From contig NZ_AWUN01000007.1 of assembly GCF_000499285.1 (NCBI RefSeq), forward strand, positions 62,001 through 126,000: a stretch of DNA of 64,000 bases, in the 5' to 3' direction. This DNA comes from Bifidobacterium sp. 7101. GTDB taxonomy: Bacteria; Actinomycetota; Actinomycetes; Actinomycetales; Bifidobacteriaceae. This document shows positions 17,770-27,460 of the stretch, piece by piece. Each line of letters opens with the position of its first letter. Position 1 is the first letter of the stretch. Position numbers and translations under genes: made by a program. The notes under the pieces are model-generated. The model made no database searches. It worked only from the letters and a program-made list of their open reading frames with translations, and was not told the origin of the DNA.

Positions 17770-18855
17770 ATGCAGGAAGAAGTCACAGCGGCAGGCAACG
17801 AGATCAGCGACAGCTTCAGAGCCGCCAAGCATCGGTCCGACCAGGTGCTGGCCGAGCTGGACAAGAATCCCAGCGGCTACACCATGCTGACCGGCGACCG
17901 CCCGACCGGCAGGCTCCACCTGGGTCATTACTTCGGCTCCATCCGCGAGCGCGTCCAGATGCAGAATCGCGGCGTGCACACCAACATCGTCATCGCCGAC
18001 TACCAGGTCATCACCGACCGGGACACCACCGAGCACATCCGCGACAACGTGCTCAACCTGGTGCTGGACTATCTGGCTGCGGGCATCGACCCCAAGAAGA
18101 CCATGATCTTCACCCATTCGTCCACCCCCGCAGAGAATCAGCTGCTGCTGCCCTTCCTCTCCCTGGTGACCGAGGCCGAGCTTCACCGCAACCCCACCGT
18201 CAAGTCCGAGATGGAGGCCAGCGGCCACGCCCTGACCGGCCTGCTGCTGACCTACCCGGTCCACCAGGCCTGCGACATACTCTTCTGCAAGGCCAACGTG
18301 GTTCCCATCGGCAAGGACAACCTGCCGCATGTGGAGCTGACCCGGACAATCGCCCGCCGCTTCGACGAGCGCTACCCCGGCCAAGCCCCGGTCTTCCCCG
18401 AACCTGATGCCATCCTGTCTGACACCCCTGAGATTCCGGGTCTGGACGGACGCAAGATGAGCAAGTCCTACGGCAACTCCATCATGCTGGGCGCCACTGC
18501 GGAGGAGACGGCCAAGCTGATTCGCAAGTCCCCCACCGACTCCGAGCGCAGGATCACCTTCGACCCTGTGAACCGCCCCCAGGTCTCGGCCCTGCTGACC
18601 ACAGCCGGCCTGGTGACCGACCGGAAGCCCGAGGACATCGCCGAGGAGATCGGCAATGCCGGCTCGGGCGCCCTCAAGGCCTATGTGACCAAGTCGGTCA
18701 ACGAGTTCCTGGCACCTCACCGTGAGCGCCGGGCCGAGCTGGCCAAGGACATGGACACCGTGCGTGACATCCTGGTCGAGGGCAACAAGCGTGCCAACCA
18801 GATAGCCGAGGAGACCCTTGACCAGGTCCGCTCGGCCATGGGGATGCGCTACTAG
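17770..18855 (+). CDS. trpS: Tryptophanyl-tRNA synthetase
   Basis: 361 residues, class I aminoacyl-tRNA synthetase. The ATP-binding motifs are GDRPTGRLHLGHYFGS (HIGH-type, HLGH) near residue 50 and KMSKS at about 228-232, with QACDILFC in the Trp pocket. It charges tRNA-Trp in the cytoplasm. The chosen ATG follows GAGGGTGGG; an in-frame ATG at 17677 would add 31 unrelated residues. The stop overlaps the stop of the convergent thrE gene by several bases and no terminator lies between them. Confidence 0.93.
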   Translation: MQEEVTAAGNEISDSFRAAKHRSDQVLAELDKNPSGYTMLTGDRPTGRLHLGHYFGSIRERVQMQNRGVHTNIVIADYQVITDRDTTEHIRDNVLNLVLDYLAAGIDPKKTMIFTHSSTPAENQLLLPFLSLVTEAELHRNPTVKSEMEASGHALTGLLLTYPVHQACDILFCKANVVPIGKDNLPHVELTRTIARRFDERYPGQAPVFPEPDAILSDTPEIPGLDGRKMSKSYGNSIMLGATAEETAKLIRKSPTDSERRITFDPVNRPQVSALLTTAGLVTDRKPEDIAEEIGNAGSGALKAYVTKSVNEFLAPHRERRAELAKDMDTVRDILVEGNKRANQIAEETLDQVRSAMGMRY

Positions 18856-20720
18856 ACGTCGTACCGCCAGGAGCGGTCGGTCAACACCCGGGCCGTGACC
18901 AGGCCGATGGGCAGGCAGATGATGACCATGAAGGCCCGGAAGGCCCAGTCCAGGGCGTTGAGCGTATTGAACTGCCCCAGGTAGAACATGGCCCGGTACA
19001 TATACAAGCCAGGCACCATGATGACGATGGAGGGCACGGTCAGGCTGATCCTTGGGTAGCCCAGGTGGGGCGGCAGCAGGCCGTGACGGACCGAGGAGCG
19101 CCAGACCGTGGCCAGCATGCCGGCCAGGAAGGCACCCAGAAAAGCAGCCATCTCCGGAGGGACATGAAGCAGGTCCTGCATCTCCAGGCGCATGGTGTCG
19201 GTCAGGGCGCCGATGACAGCGGCTACCAGGGCCATGCGCTGGGGTGAGTTGAAGAGGACCGAGAAGCCCCAGACCCCACAGAAGGCCGCAATCATACGAA
19301 GTCCGGCCATCAGCCAGGGACTCAGGTTCATCGGTTCAAAACCCTGCGGGTTGAGCATGACCATCCGCGCCACGGCCCAGCCACCCAGTGTGGCCACCAG
19401 GATGATCGAGAAGGCGTAGGTGATGCGCTGCACCCCCGAGGGGAAGTCCAACTTGGCGATGTCGAGGCCGCCGGTGACCAGGGGGAAGCCAGGAATGACG
19501 AAGAGGATGGCACCGATGTAAGCCGTGTCGTGCTTCAGGGCCACCGGGTCGAAGATGCCCACCAGTCTCAGCGTGCCGACGCAGGCCAGGGCGGCGATGA
19601 TGACTGCAACCCCGGTGGCGAAGAACTGGTTGATCCGTCTGCCCAGCATCTGACGACGTATCCACTGGCCTATGCCAGCGCCGACGAAAGCTCCGGCCAT
19701 GTCGTAGGGGCCGCCGCCCAGCAGGAAGACGAAGGCTGCGCAGGCCACGGCCGAGGCGAAGCCCGAGAAGAGGGGCGAGTAGAGGGGTTTGCGTCGCTCG
19801 ATCAAGTCCAGGCGTTCATGCGCCTGCCGGACTGTGATGCCACCCGTTGCCTGCGGCTCTGGTGACGCGGACTTATCAGAGGAGGTAGGCCGCCCAGTCG
19901 CAGAGTCGGGCTCTTGGTTGGTTGCAGAAGATTCAGTGGTTGCAGAACCAGCGGCACTCGAATCCGAATTCTCAACCGCGGCGACAGCAGAAGCTGAAGC
20001 AACCCCGGAATCGTTGGAATCATCCAGCCGAGGCGTGGAGCCTACGGTGCCCAAGCCGGCGGCCGTCCTGGTGTCTATGGCTGCCGCATCGATCCGGCTC
20101 TGGCTGATCTCGTCCTCGTTGTGCACAGCGGTGGCCACCGCATCCTTGAGCGCCTTGGCCGCCTCCTGATCCTGGGCCAGCACCTCCTTGACCGCCTTAC
20201 GGGCCGCCGCGTAGACGTTCGGCTCGTCCAGGTTGTCCACCAGCTCCCGGGAGACCACCGTCATGGTGTGGTAGGTCCCCGCCTGCCCACACTTGACGCT
20301 GAGCCAGTCCGCAAAGTGCTCCAGGAGCCAGATCCGCTCGGTGTTGACCCCGGTGGTGGGCAGGTCCACCACCTCGGTGATCCGAGACACGCCATCCGTG
20401 CAAGTGGCCTCGATGTCGGTCAGGTTCACGTCAGCCCGTACATGCACGCCCATGGGGTAGGCGATCCTGTGCATCATCTCGCGCACGCGGAAGCTTCCCG
20501 TACCGGCCCCCAGCTCCAGCATGCCCACCCGCACGATCAGGCTGGTCTTGGCCGCGATGCAGGCCTCGACGATGGGCTTGTCATAATCGCGTTCAATATC
20601 CTCCATGTCCAACGGAATGGAGTGGGTGTGGTACTTGCTGACCCGTTTGACCTCGGCTGCGGTCCTGCCGCGATAGCCGTCCTTGGAACTCCTGCTCTTG
20701 AATTTCACACCCACATTCAT
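18852..20720 (-). CDS. thrE: ThrE-family threonine/serine exporter (DUF1212 plus DUF3815)
   Basis: 622 residues. An N-terminal ThrE domain, about 45-205, has the hydrolase-like SFRVREMMHRIA and HVRADVNLTDIEATC segments. After a low-complexity Ser/Ala/Glu linker (about 230-295) come about ten membrane helices (about 320-615) with GAGIGQWIRR and FPLVTGGLDIAKLDF, typical of ThrE. It would export threonine or serine. The linker is longer and more repetitive than in the Corynebacterium protein. The start follows no strong ribosome site; MNVGVKF is the first Met in frame. It faces ppc across a 192-bp divergent region. Confidence 0.88.
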   Translation of the reverse strand: MNVGVKFKSRSSKDGYRGRTAAEVKRVSKYHTHSIPLDMEDIERDYDKPIVEACIAAKTSLIVRVGMLELGAGTGSFRVREMMHRIAYPMGVHVRADVNLTDIEATCTDGVSRITEVVDLPTTGVNTERIWLLEHFADWLSVKCGQAGTYHTMTVVSRELVDNLDEPNVYAAARKAVKEVLAQDQEAAKALKDAVATAVHNEDEISQSRIDAAAIDTRTAAGLGTVGSTPRLDDSNDSGVASASAVAAVENSDSSAAGSATTESSATNQEPDSATGRPTSSDKSASPEPQATGGITVRQAHERLDLIERRKPLYSPLFSGFASAVACAAFVFLLGGGPYDMAGAFVGAGIGQWIRRQMLGRRINQFFATGVAVIIAALACVGTLRLVGIFDPVALKHDTAYIGAILFVIPGFPLVTGGLDIAKLDFPSGVQRITYAFSIILVATLGGWAVARMVMLNPQGFEPMNLSPWLMAGLRMIAAFCGVWGFSVLFNSPQRMALVAAVIGALTDTMRLEMQDLLHVPPEMAAFLGAFLAGMLATVWRSSVRHGLLPPHLGYPRISLTVPSIVIMVPGLYMYRAMFYLGQFNTLNALDWAFRAFMVIICLPIGLVTARVLTDRSWRYDV

Positions 20721-20912
20721 ACTCCACCCGGGTCACGTACCCTTGCACCGCCGCATAGGGCCATGAAACGTATTCGACCCGAAAGCGTCCTAGAATGGGC
20801 CGCGAGCCATCGAACCGAAGGCTGTGGGCCTGCAACGCCGACCACCAATAACCGCGGAGGAGCCGTGGAATGGTCGAAGACCGGGCAACCTGCGATTCGA
20901 CAAGGAGGACTG

Positions 20913-23672
20913 ATGACAGATAGTAATCAGCAAATCACGGCTGCCGATGCGACCCTGGTCACATCCGGCACCGGGACCAAGGGGCCGGAGGAACGCAAGC
21001 TACCTCAATCGTTGGATGAGGACATGGCCTTGTGCCTGCGGCTGCTCAGGGATGTGTTGGGGGAATTCGATCAACAGCTGCTCAAACGCTTCGACTCCCT
21101 GCGCGAGGACGTGATGACGGCCAGCGCCGAGCACTTCAACCGCCACCCCTCGGACCCCGTGCCTGACGAGGACGGCCTGTCCAAGGCCGTGGCCCTGATC
21201 GACGACACCTCGGTCAAGGATTCCCAGCTGCTGGCCCGCGCCCTGACCACCTACTTCCACCTGGCCAACCTCTGCGAGGAGAACTACCGGGTGAAGGTCC
21301 TGCATGAGCGCGAGGGCAAGGTGGACCTGAAGGTCAAGGGCACCGACCCCATCAACGAGATGACCAGCGCCTACAGCCAGCTCCTTCAGGAGATGGGCCC
21401 GGCCAAGGCCTCGGAACTGCTGGAGAAGCTGGAGTTCCACCCCGTCTTCACCGCCCACCCCACCGAGGCGCGGCGCAAGGCCGTGGAGGGCAAAATCCGG
21501 CGCATCGCCAACCTGCTGGCCGTTCGCCGCGGTCTGGGCGGTTCCGAGCTGGAGGAGAACGAGCGTCTGCTGCACAACGAGATCGACGCCCTCTTCCGCA
21601 CTTCGCCCATCGCAGCCAAGAAGCCGACGCCCGTCGAAGAGGCCAACACCATTCTGGACATCTTCGACGCCACACTCTTCGAGACCATTCCCAAGGTCTA
21701 CCGCCGCTTCGACGACTGGATGCTGGGCAAGAAGGCCGGCATGGTCAAACCTGCCTGCCCCGCCTTCTTCCACCCGGGCAGCTGGATCGGCTCCGACCGT
21801 GACGGCAACCCCAACGTGACCGCCAAGGTCTCGCGCAAGGTGGCCCGCAAGTTCTCCGACCACATGCTCGAGGCACTGGTCAAGGCCACCACCACCGTGG
21901 GCCGCAACATGACCATGGAGGTGACCACCACGCCCCCAAGCCCCGAGCTGAGGAGCCTGTGGAGCCACCAGAAGGAGATGAGCGAGCGCCTGACCGACCG
22001 GGCCACCACCATCTCGCACAACGAGCTGCACCGGGCCGTGGTCCTGGTCATCGCCGACCGTCTGCAGGCCACCATCCAGCGTGATGCCGACCTCATGTAT
22101 GCCGACTGCGACGACTTCATCGCCGACCTGCGCGTGGTCCAGGACTCCCTGGCCAAGGCGGGCGCAGTCCGTCAGGCCTACGGCCCCCTACAGGATCTGA
22201 TCTGGCAGGCCCAGACCTTCGGCTTCCACATGGTGGAGATGGAGTTCCGCCAGCACTCCCTGGTCCACGCCCGCGCCCTGGAGGACATCCGCGAGCACGG
22301 CCTGCACGGCGAGCGCGGCGAGCTGCAGCCCATGACCCACGAGGTGCTCGACACCTTCCGGGCCCTGGGAGCCATCCAGAAGCGCAACGGCCAGAAGGCC
22401 GCCCGCCGCTACATCATCTCCTTCACCAAGTCAGCGCAGAACGTCAAGGACGTCTACGAGCTCAACCGGCTGGCCTTCGAGCATGCCGAGGACGTGCCGG
22501 TCATCGACGTGATCCCCCTGTTCGAACAGCTGGAGGACCTGCAGAACTCGGTGGACGTGCTGGAAGAGATCATCAAGATCCCCGAGGTCCAGGCCCGGCT
22601 CAAGGAGACCGGCAACAAGATGGAGGTCATGCTGGGCTACTCCGACTCCTCCAAGGATGCCGGCCCCGTCTCAGCGACCCTGGCCCTGCACTCCGCCCAG
22701 GAGCGCATCGCCAAGTGGGCCGAGAGCCATGACATCGACCTGACCCTCTTCCATGGACGCGGCGGCGCCGTAGGCCGTGGCGGCGGCCCTGCCAACCGTG
22801 CCGTGCTGGCCCAGCCTGTGGGCTCGGTCAACTGCCGGTTCAAGCTGACCGAACAGGGCGAGGTCATCTTCGCCCGCTACGGCAACCCGGTCCTGGCCAT
22901 CCGCCACATCGAGTCCGTGGCTGCAGCCACCCTGCTTCAGTCCGCGCCCAGCGTGGAGGAGCGCAACACCACCATGACCGAGAAGTACGCGGACATGGCC
23001 GACAAGTTGGACCAGGCCGCCCACGAGCGCTTCCTGGACCTGCTCCACACGCCGGACTTCGCCCCCTGGTTCTCCATCGTGACGCCCCTGAACGAGATCG
23101 GCCTGCTGCCCATCGGCTCCCGACCGGCCAAGCGCGGTCTGGGCGCCAAGTCCTTGGACGACCTGCGGACCATACCCTGGGTCTTCTCCTGGGCGCAGGC
23201 CCGAATCAACCTGGCAGCCTGGTACGGCCTGGGCACCGCCTGCGAGAAGTTCGGCGACCTGGAGACCCTGCGTCAGGCCTACGAGGAGTGGCCGCTCTTC
23301 AGCACCTTCATCGACAACATCGAGATGAGCCTGGCCAAGACCGACGAGCGAATCGCCAAGATGTACCTCTCCCTGGGAGACCGGGATGACCTGAGCCAGA
23401 AGGTTCTCTCGGAGATGGAACTGACCCGCAAGTGGGTTCTGCAGATCGTGGGCGACGAATGGCCCCTGCAGCACCGCCACGTGCTGGGCCAGGCCATCCG
23501 GATCCGCTCTCCATATGTGGACGCCCTATCGGTGACCCAGGTGCGCGCCCTGCGTGCCCTGCGTCGTCGCAACGACAAGGAGGAGCTCAGCAAGAGCCAA
23601 CAGGCCGACTTCATCTACCTGATCCTCTGCACCGTTTCAGGAGTCGCCGCCGGCCTGCAGAACACCGGCTGA
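20913..23672 (+). CDS. ppc: Phosphoenolpyruvate carboxylase
   Basis: 919 residues, a normal length. Conserved motifs: FTAHPTEARRKA with catalytic His182, GSDRDGNPNVT, GYSDSSKDAG near 574 and FHGRGGAVGRGGGP near 610, with a terminal NTG. It makes oxaloacetate from PEP and bicarbonate, the anaplerotic entry to aspartate and related amino acids in bifidobacteria. AAGGAGG just upstream fixes the ATG at 20913; a frame reaching back to 20121 is an artefact of the opposite-strand thrE codons. Confidence 0.96.
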   Translation: MTDSNQQITAADATLVTSGTGTKGPEERKLPQSLDEDMALCLRLLRDVLGEFDQQLLKRFDSLREDVMTASAEHFNRHPSDPVPDEDGLSKAVALIDDTSVKDSQLLARALTTYFHLANLCEENYRVKVLHEREGKVDLKVKGTDPINEMTSAYSQLLQEMGPAKASELLEKLEFHPVFTAHPTEARRKAVEGKIRRIANLLAVRRGLGGSELEENERLLHNEIDALFRTSPIAAKKPTPVEEANTILDIFDATLFETIPKVYRRFDDWMLGKKAGMVKPACPAFFHPGSWIGSDRDGNPNVTAKVSRKVARKFSDHMLEALVKATTTVGRNMTMEVTTTPPSPELRSLWSHQKEMSERLTDRATTISHNELHRAVVLVIADRLQATIQRDADLMYADCDDFIADLRVVQDSLAKAGAVRQAYGPLQDLIWQAQTFGFHMVEMEFRQHSLVHARALEDIREHGLHGERGELQPMTHEVLDTFRALGAIQKRNGQKAARRYIISFTKSAQNVKDVYELNRLAFEHAEDVPVIDVIPLFEQLEDLQNSVDVLEEIIKIPEVQARLKETGNKMEVMLGYSDSSKDAGPVSATLALHSAQERIAKWAESHDIDLTLFHGRGGAVGRGGGPANRAVLAQPVGSVNCRFKLTEQGEVIFARYGNPVLAIRHIESVAAATLLQSAPSVEERNTTMTEKYADMADKLDQAAHERFLDLLHTPDFAPWFSIVTPLNEIGLLPIGSRPAKRGLGAKSLDDLRTIPWVFSWAQARINLAAWYGLGTACEKFGDLETLRQAYEEWPLFSTFIDNIEMSLAKTDERIAKMYLSLGDRDDLSQKVLSEMELTRKWVLQIVGDEWPLQHRHVLGQAIRIRSPYVDALSVTQVRALRALRRRNDKEELSKSQQADFIYLILCTVSGVAAGLQNTG

Positions 23673-23977
23673 TCTCCGCTTAGTAGTTTAAGAATGCGGC
23701 CCCGTTCTCTTGCAGATAGCAGGAGGCGGGGCCTCATTACATCCAGTCGTCTCTTGACACGAGTTTTGCGTTTTTTCGAGTAAAATGTTGAGTGTAGTGG
23801 TGTTGGGGAGTTGGCTGGGTTTCGATATGGCTTGTACGGCTGGCGCTGGGGCGGCTTGAGGACTGGGGAACTGGACGGCTTCCTGACGGATGGAACGTTG
23901 TAAGCAGGGATTCATCGGCACGCTTAGAGGGATGGTGGAAGCGGCTGTGTCCGGTATGGGCGAAAGGTTGTCGGCTT
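23673..23977 (+). other. Leader region of the RCC1 surface-protein gene
   Basis: GGCCCCG at 23698-23704 can pair with CGGGGCC at 23727-23733 and may end ppc transcripts. TTGACA at 23754-23759 and TAAAAT at 23781-23786 look like promoter boxes, but their spacing is 21 bp, too long for a standard promoter. Both lie 190-220 bases before the start codon, implying a long leader. No other gene is visible. Confidence 0.4.
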
Positions 23978-26900
23978 ATGCATCTGGGTACCCGTCTGCG
24001 TCGTGTCTTACCGGCGACGATCCTCCTGCTGGGCCTGCTGGCAGGCCTGGGCGCCGCGTCCGCCCAGGCGGACGCTCCCCCATCCATCGAGGGGGGCCGC
24101 CGGACCCCCCACACAGCTGAGCACACCCCCGGCAGCGCAGCCGGCACACCGCTGCCCTCGCCCTCGCCGCTGGAAACCGCCCCGCCCCTGAACCCCCAGG
24201 CATCAAACCCCGGCACCCCGTTAACGCCGAAGGACACCACCAACGGCGCAGACCCCTCTCCGGCCAAGCCATCCGACAAGACGGACGAGCAGGCCGCGCA
24301 CACGGTGCGCTTCGACCCGGCCGACGGCAGCAAGCCAACACAGGCGAGCGTGAAGACCGGCACCCTCGCCACTCCCCCGCAAGAAAACCCGCAACGTCCC
24401 GGATTCCGGTTCGACGGGTGGACGCTCGACGGCCGGCCCTATGACTTCCGGACCCCCGTCCTGAAGGACACCACCCTGAAAGCCCAATGGTCGAGGATCA
24501 CGGACTGGACGCTGAGCCCGGAGCACGGGCCCGCCACCGGCACCCGGCTGACCATCAGCCCGCCCGACAGGCAGGAACCCTGTTACACGAGCATCCAAGC
24601 CGCAGGAGACCAGATTGTGGGCCTGACCGGGGACGGCCGCATCCACACCTGGACACAGGACCACACACCCGTGCAGGTGCCCTCCCCCACGCAGGCATCC
24701 GACGGGTTCCACTACCTGCAGGCCGCGGCAGGCGACCAATGGCAGGCGGCACTCGGATCCGACCAGCACATCTATACCTGGGACAGCCAACAATCAACGC
24801 CCACCATCCTCGACACCGGACAGGACACCCGGTTCACCAGCATCAGCCTGAACGGAGACCGGCTCCTGGCCGTGGACCGTAAAGGACAGGTCCACGCCTT
24901 CCAAGACAGCCAGAAAGACAGCCGGGACCCGAATCCGAAACTCCTGGAGCAGGCCACGACCATCCTGCCCGGGAAGGCGCAGGCCGTCACCGCCTCCGCC
25001 TCCGCCAGCCGGACCCTCATCGTGGACTCTGACGGGCAGGCCTGGACCTGGGAGACGAGCAGCCCCGGCGATGTCAAGCCCGAACCCGTCAGGCAGGACC
25101 CGGGCACGCGCACCGTCCAGGCGCAGGCCCTCAACCAGGGGTTCCTCCTCCTGGACGCGGACGGGCAGGCCTGGTACCTGGCCGACAGCACAACCAACCC
25201 GACAGCCGTCAGCCTGCCGGAGGGCATGAAAGCAAGCAGGATCACGGCAGACAAGAACCAGGCCATCATCACCGACTGGGAGGGCCACGTCTGGGCATGG
25301 AAGCCCGGCGAAACACCCATGCGCGCCGACAACGGGAACCAGCCATACACGCAGGCCGTCCTTGCAGACGGCAGGATCACCGCCATCAGCAGGCAGGACG
25401 GCCTCCACCAGTGGAGCCTGGACGGGCAGGGCCGGCCCGGCCAGCCGGCAAGACCCGACACCACCACAACGCCCACCCTGGAAACAGCCAGCATGGACGG
25501 CCAGCCACTGACACCCGACAAGAGCAACGACGCCTGGCAGACGGACATACCAGCCCACACGCCAGGACCAGCCACCATCACCATCACCGGCAGTCAGGAC
25601 GGCCAGCCCTTCACCAGAAGCCTCAACTACACCGTCGACCAGCCGCTGACCAGAGACATCCGACAAGGCTCCACCCACACGGTCAGCTTCGACACAAACG
25701 GAGGAAGCCAGGCGCCCCAACCCCAACAGGTCCCCTACCCGTACGGGCGAGTGCAACGGCCCACCCCCGACCCAGTGCGCGAAGGCCACCAGTTCGACGG
25801 ATGGTTCATTAGCGACATCGCCTACGACTTCAGCAAGCCCGTCACCGACAACCTCACCCTCACCGCCAAATGGACACCAAGCACATGGACCATCAACCCC
25901 GACAAGGGCAGCCAGTTCGGCAACGAAACCACCACCATCACCCCACCCCCTGGCCAAGGCATCAAATTCAACCAGATCAGCGGCTCAAGAGATTTCGGAG
26001 ACAGAGGGTTTACTTTGGCGGTCGGCAGTGACGGAAACGCTTACGCATGGGGAAGAAACAACTACGGCCAGCTCGGCGACGGGACACTCACACAGCGAAA
26101 CAAACCCGTCATAGTGAAAAAGCCTGCAGGCGCGTCGGCGGATTTCACCTACGTGCAGGTCAGCGCTGGGGATGAGCAGTCGTTGGCAGTGGGCAGCGAC
26201 GGATACGTGTACGCATGGGGGAATAACGAATCGGGTCAGCTCGGCAACGGCAGTAGCGGCGGCTATTCGACCGTTCCCTTGCGCGTGATTGACCCTAACG
26301 ATCCCCGCAGTGGGCTGACAGCTGTACAGGTGAGCGCCGGATACTATCATTCCTTGGCGCTTGATGCGAGAGGGAACATCTGGGCATGGGGATTCAACCA
26401 GTTTGGCGAGCTCGGCAACGGCAACAACATCAACTCAGCAATCCCCACGCTAGCGCAATACCCCAGGGATGCAGGCACAGTGACAGCCATACAAGTCAGC
26501 GGAGGATTTCACCATACGGCGGCAATAGACACGAAGGGGAACACCTGGTCATGGGGATGGAACTGGTTCGGCCAGCTCGGCAACGGCAACAACATCGACT
26601 CAGCAATCCCTGTGCCAGTGCAATACCCCAGGGATGCAGGCACAGTGACAGCCATACAGGTGAGTGCCGGAGCCGATCATTCGTTGATAATAGACACAAA
26701 AGGAAACACCTGGGCATGGGGATGGAACCAACTGGGTGAGCTCGGCAACGGTTCCAGCAGCGCTGATGCGAATCCTGTTCCAGGAATGGTGAAATATCCC
26801 GAGAACGCGGGCACAGTGACAGCCATACAGGTGAGTGCCGGCGGCTATCACTCGCTGGCGATCGACAAGAACGGTAACGCCTGGGCGTGGGGAGGCAACG

Positions 26901-27460
26901 ATAGCGGTGAGCTTGGTATCGGCACTACTAGCAAATCGGAGATTCCCGCGCTGGTACAGTACCCCAAGAATGCAGGCGCGGTGACAACCGTACAAGTGAG
27001 CGCTGGCGGCTATCACTCGCTGGGAATCGATAAAGAGGGAAAAACCTGGGCATGGGGATACAACCAGTTTGGTCAGCTCGGCAACGGCACTATCAGCAAC
27101 TCATCGATTCCCACTCCGGTGGCGTTCAGCCTGTCCCCGGTGATCAGCAGCGTTACGTTCGACACCAGCCCTGCCACGAATCTGAACTATATAAACGACA
27201 GCAGTGTCACGGTCTTGACACCTGAACACCTGCCGGGCCCGGTCACGGTCAGCGTGGGCTACACGCTGGGCGGCGAGGGAAGCACCCTGATTAACAAGTC
27301 CCTCACCTACACGTACCTGCCTGCAGGCGTGCTTCCCCGGGCTGGAGGGGAAGGCATCCTCCTCGCCTTCGCTACGGGCATGACCGGCATGGGCGGGGTT
27401 CTGGCTTCACGCCGCCACAGGAGGGAAGCACACCAACTGTTGCACGCTTCGCACGAGTAA
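23978..27460 (+). CDS. Large surface protein: duplicated InlB-repeat / RCC1-propeller modules with a sorting-like C-terminus
   Basis: 1160 residues. Signal peptide about 1-32 (AQA), then a Pro/Thr-rich spacer. Module A: InlB-type repeat (about 107-172, HTVRFDP...FDGW), a TIG-like piece (WTLSPEHGPATG) and about six degenerate RCC1-type strands (DGRIHTW, DQHIYTW, DGQAWTW, GHVWAW). Module B repeats the order from about 568: InlB repeat, WTINPDKGSQFGN, then seven regular RCC1 repeats (about 675-1050) with AWGxNxxGQLGNG and VSAGxxHSLA. The C-terminus has LPRAGG at 1119, a hydrophobic stretch and a basic tail, resembling a variant LPxTG signal. A role in surface binding is inferred. Ribosome site AAAGG is about ten bases upstream. 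Confidence 0.85.
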   Translation: MHLGTRLRRVLPATILLLGLLAGLGAASAQADAPPSIEGGRRTPHTAEHTPGSAAGTPLPSPSPLETAPPLNPQASNPGTPLTPKDTTNGADPSPAKPSDKTDEQAAHTVRFDPADGSKPTQASVKTGTLATPPQENPQRPGFRFDGWTLDGRPYDFRTPVLKDTTLKAQWSRITDWTLSPEHGPATGTRLTISPPDRQEPCYTSIQAAGDQIVGLTGDGRIHTWTQDHTPVQVPSPTQASDGFHYLQAAAGDQWQAALGSDQHIYTWDSQQSTPTILDTGQDTRFTSISLNGDRLLAVDRKGQVHAFQDSQKDSRDPNPKLLEQATTILPGKAQAVTASASASRTLIVDSDGQAWTWETSSPGDVKPEPVRQDPGTRTVQAQALNQGFLLLDADGQAWYLADSTTNPTAVSLPEGMKASRITADKNQAIITDWEGHVWAWKPGETPMRADNGNQPYTQAVLADGRITAISRQDGLHQWSLDGQGRPGQPARPDTTTTPTLETASMDGQPLTPDKSNDAWQTDIPAHTPGPATITITGSQDGQPFTRSLNYTVDQPLTRDIRQGSTHTVSFDTNGGSQAPQPQQVPYPYGRVQRPTPDPVREGHQFDGWFISDIAYDFSKPVTDNLTLTAKWTPSTWTINPDKGSQFGNETTTITPPPGQGIKFNQISGSRDFGDRGFTLAVGSDGNAYAWGRNNYGQLGDGTLTQRNKPVIVKKPAGASADFTYVQVSAGDEQSLAVGSDGYVYAWGNNESGQLGNGSSGGYSTVPLRVIDPNDPRSGLTAVQVSAGYYHSLALDARGNIWAWGFNQFGELGNGNNINSAIPTLAQYPRDAGTVTAIQVSGGFHHTAAIDTKGNTWSWGWNWFGQLGNGNNIDSAIPVPVQYPRDAGTVTAIQVSAGADHSLIIDTKGNTWAWGWNQLGELGNGSSSADANPVPGMVKYPENAGTVTAIQVSAGGYHSLAIDKNGNAWAWGGNDSGELGIGTTSKSEIPALVQYPKNAGAVTTVQVSAGGYHSLGIDKEGKTWAWGYNQFGQLGNGTISNSSIPTPVAFSLSPVISSVTFDTSPATNLNYINDSSVTVLTPEHLPGPVTVSVGYTLGGEGSTLINKSLTYTYLPAGVLPRAGGEGILLAFATGMTGMGGVLASRRHRREAHQLLHASHE
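26371..27100 (+). repeat. Tandem RCC1-coding repeats, period 165 bp
   Basis: Inside the surface-protein gene, units of 165 bp (55 residues) are almost identical over long runs; for example the stretch starting CAATACCCCAGGGATGC is the same at 26456 and 26621 for nearly 40 bases. The similarity at DNA level implies recent duplication or conversion and makes copy-number change likely. Confidence 0.8.

Noticed and set aside
20121-20912. An N-terminal extension of PEP carboxylase by 264 residues
   Set aside because: The stretch is antisense to thrE, has shadow-type composition, and a strong ribosome site stands right before the ATG at 20913, which gives the normal protein length.
23754-23786. 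A standard sigma-70-type promoter for the RCC1 gene
   Set aside because: The two boxes are good but 21 bp apart, too far for confident assignment; kept only as a note in the leader entry.
26000-27130. Regularly spaced repeats that might be a CRISPR array
   Set aside because: The period is 165 bp, a multiple of three, and the repeats encode RCC1 blades in one open frame.
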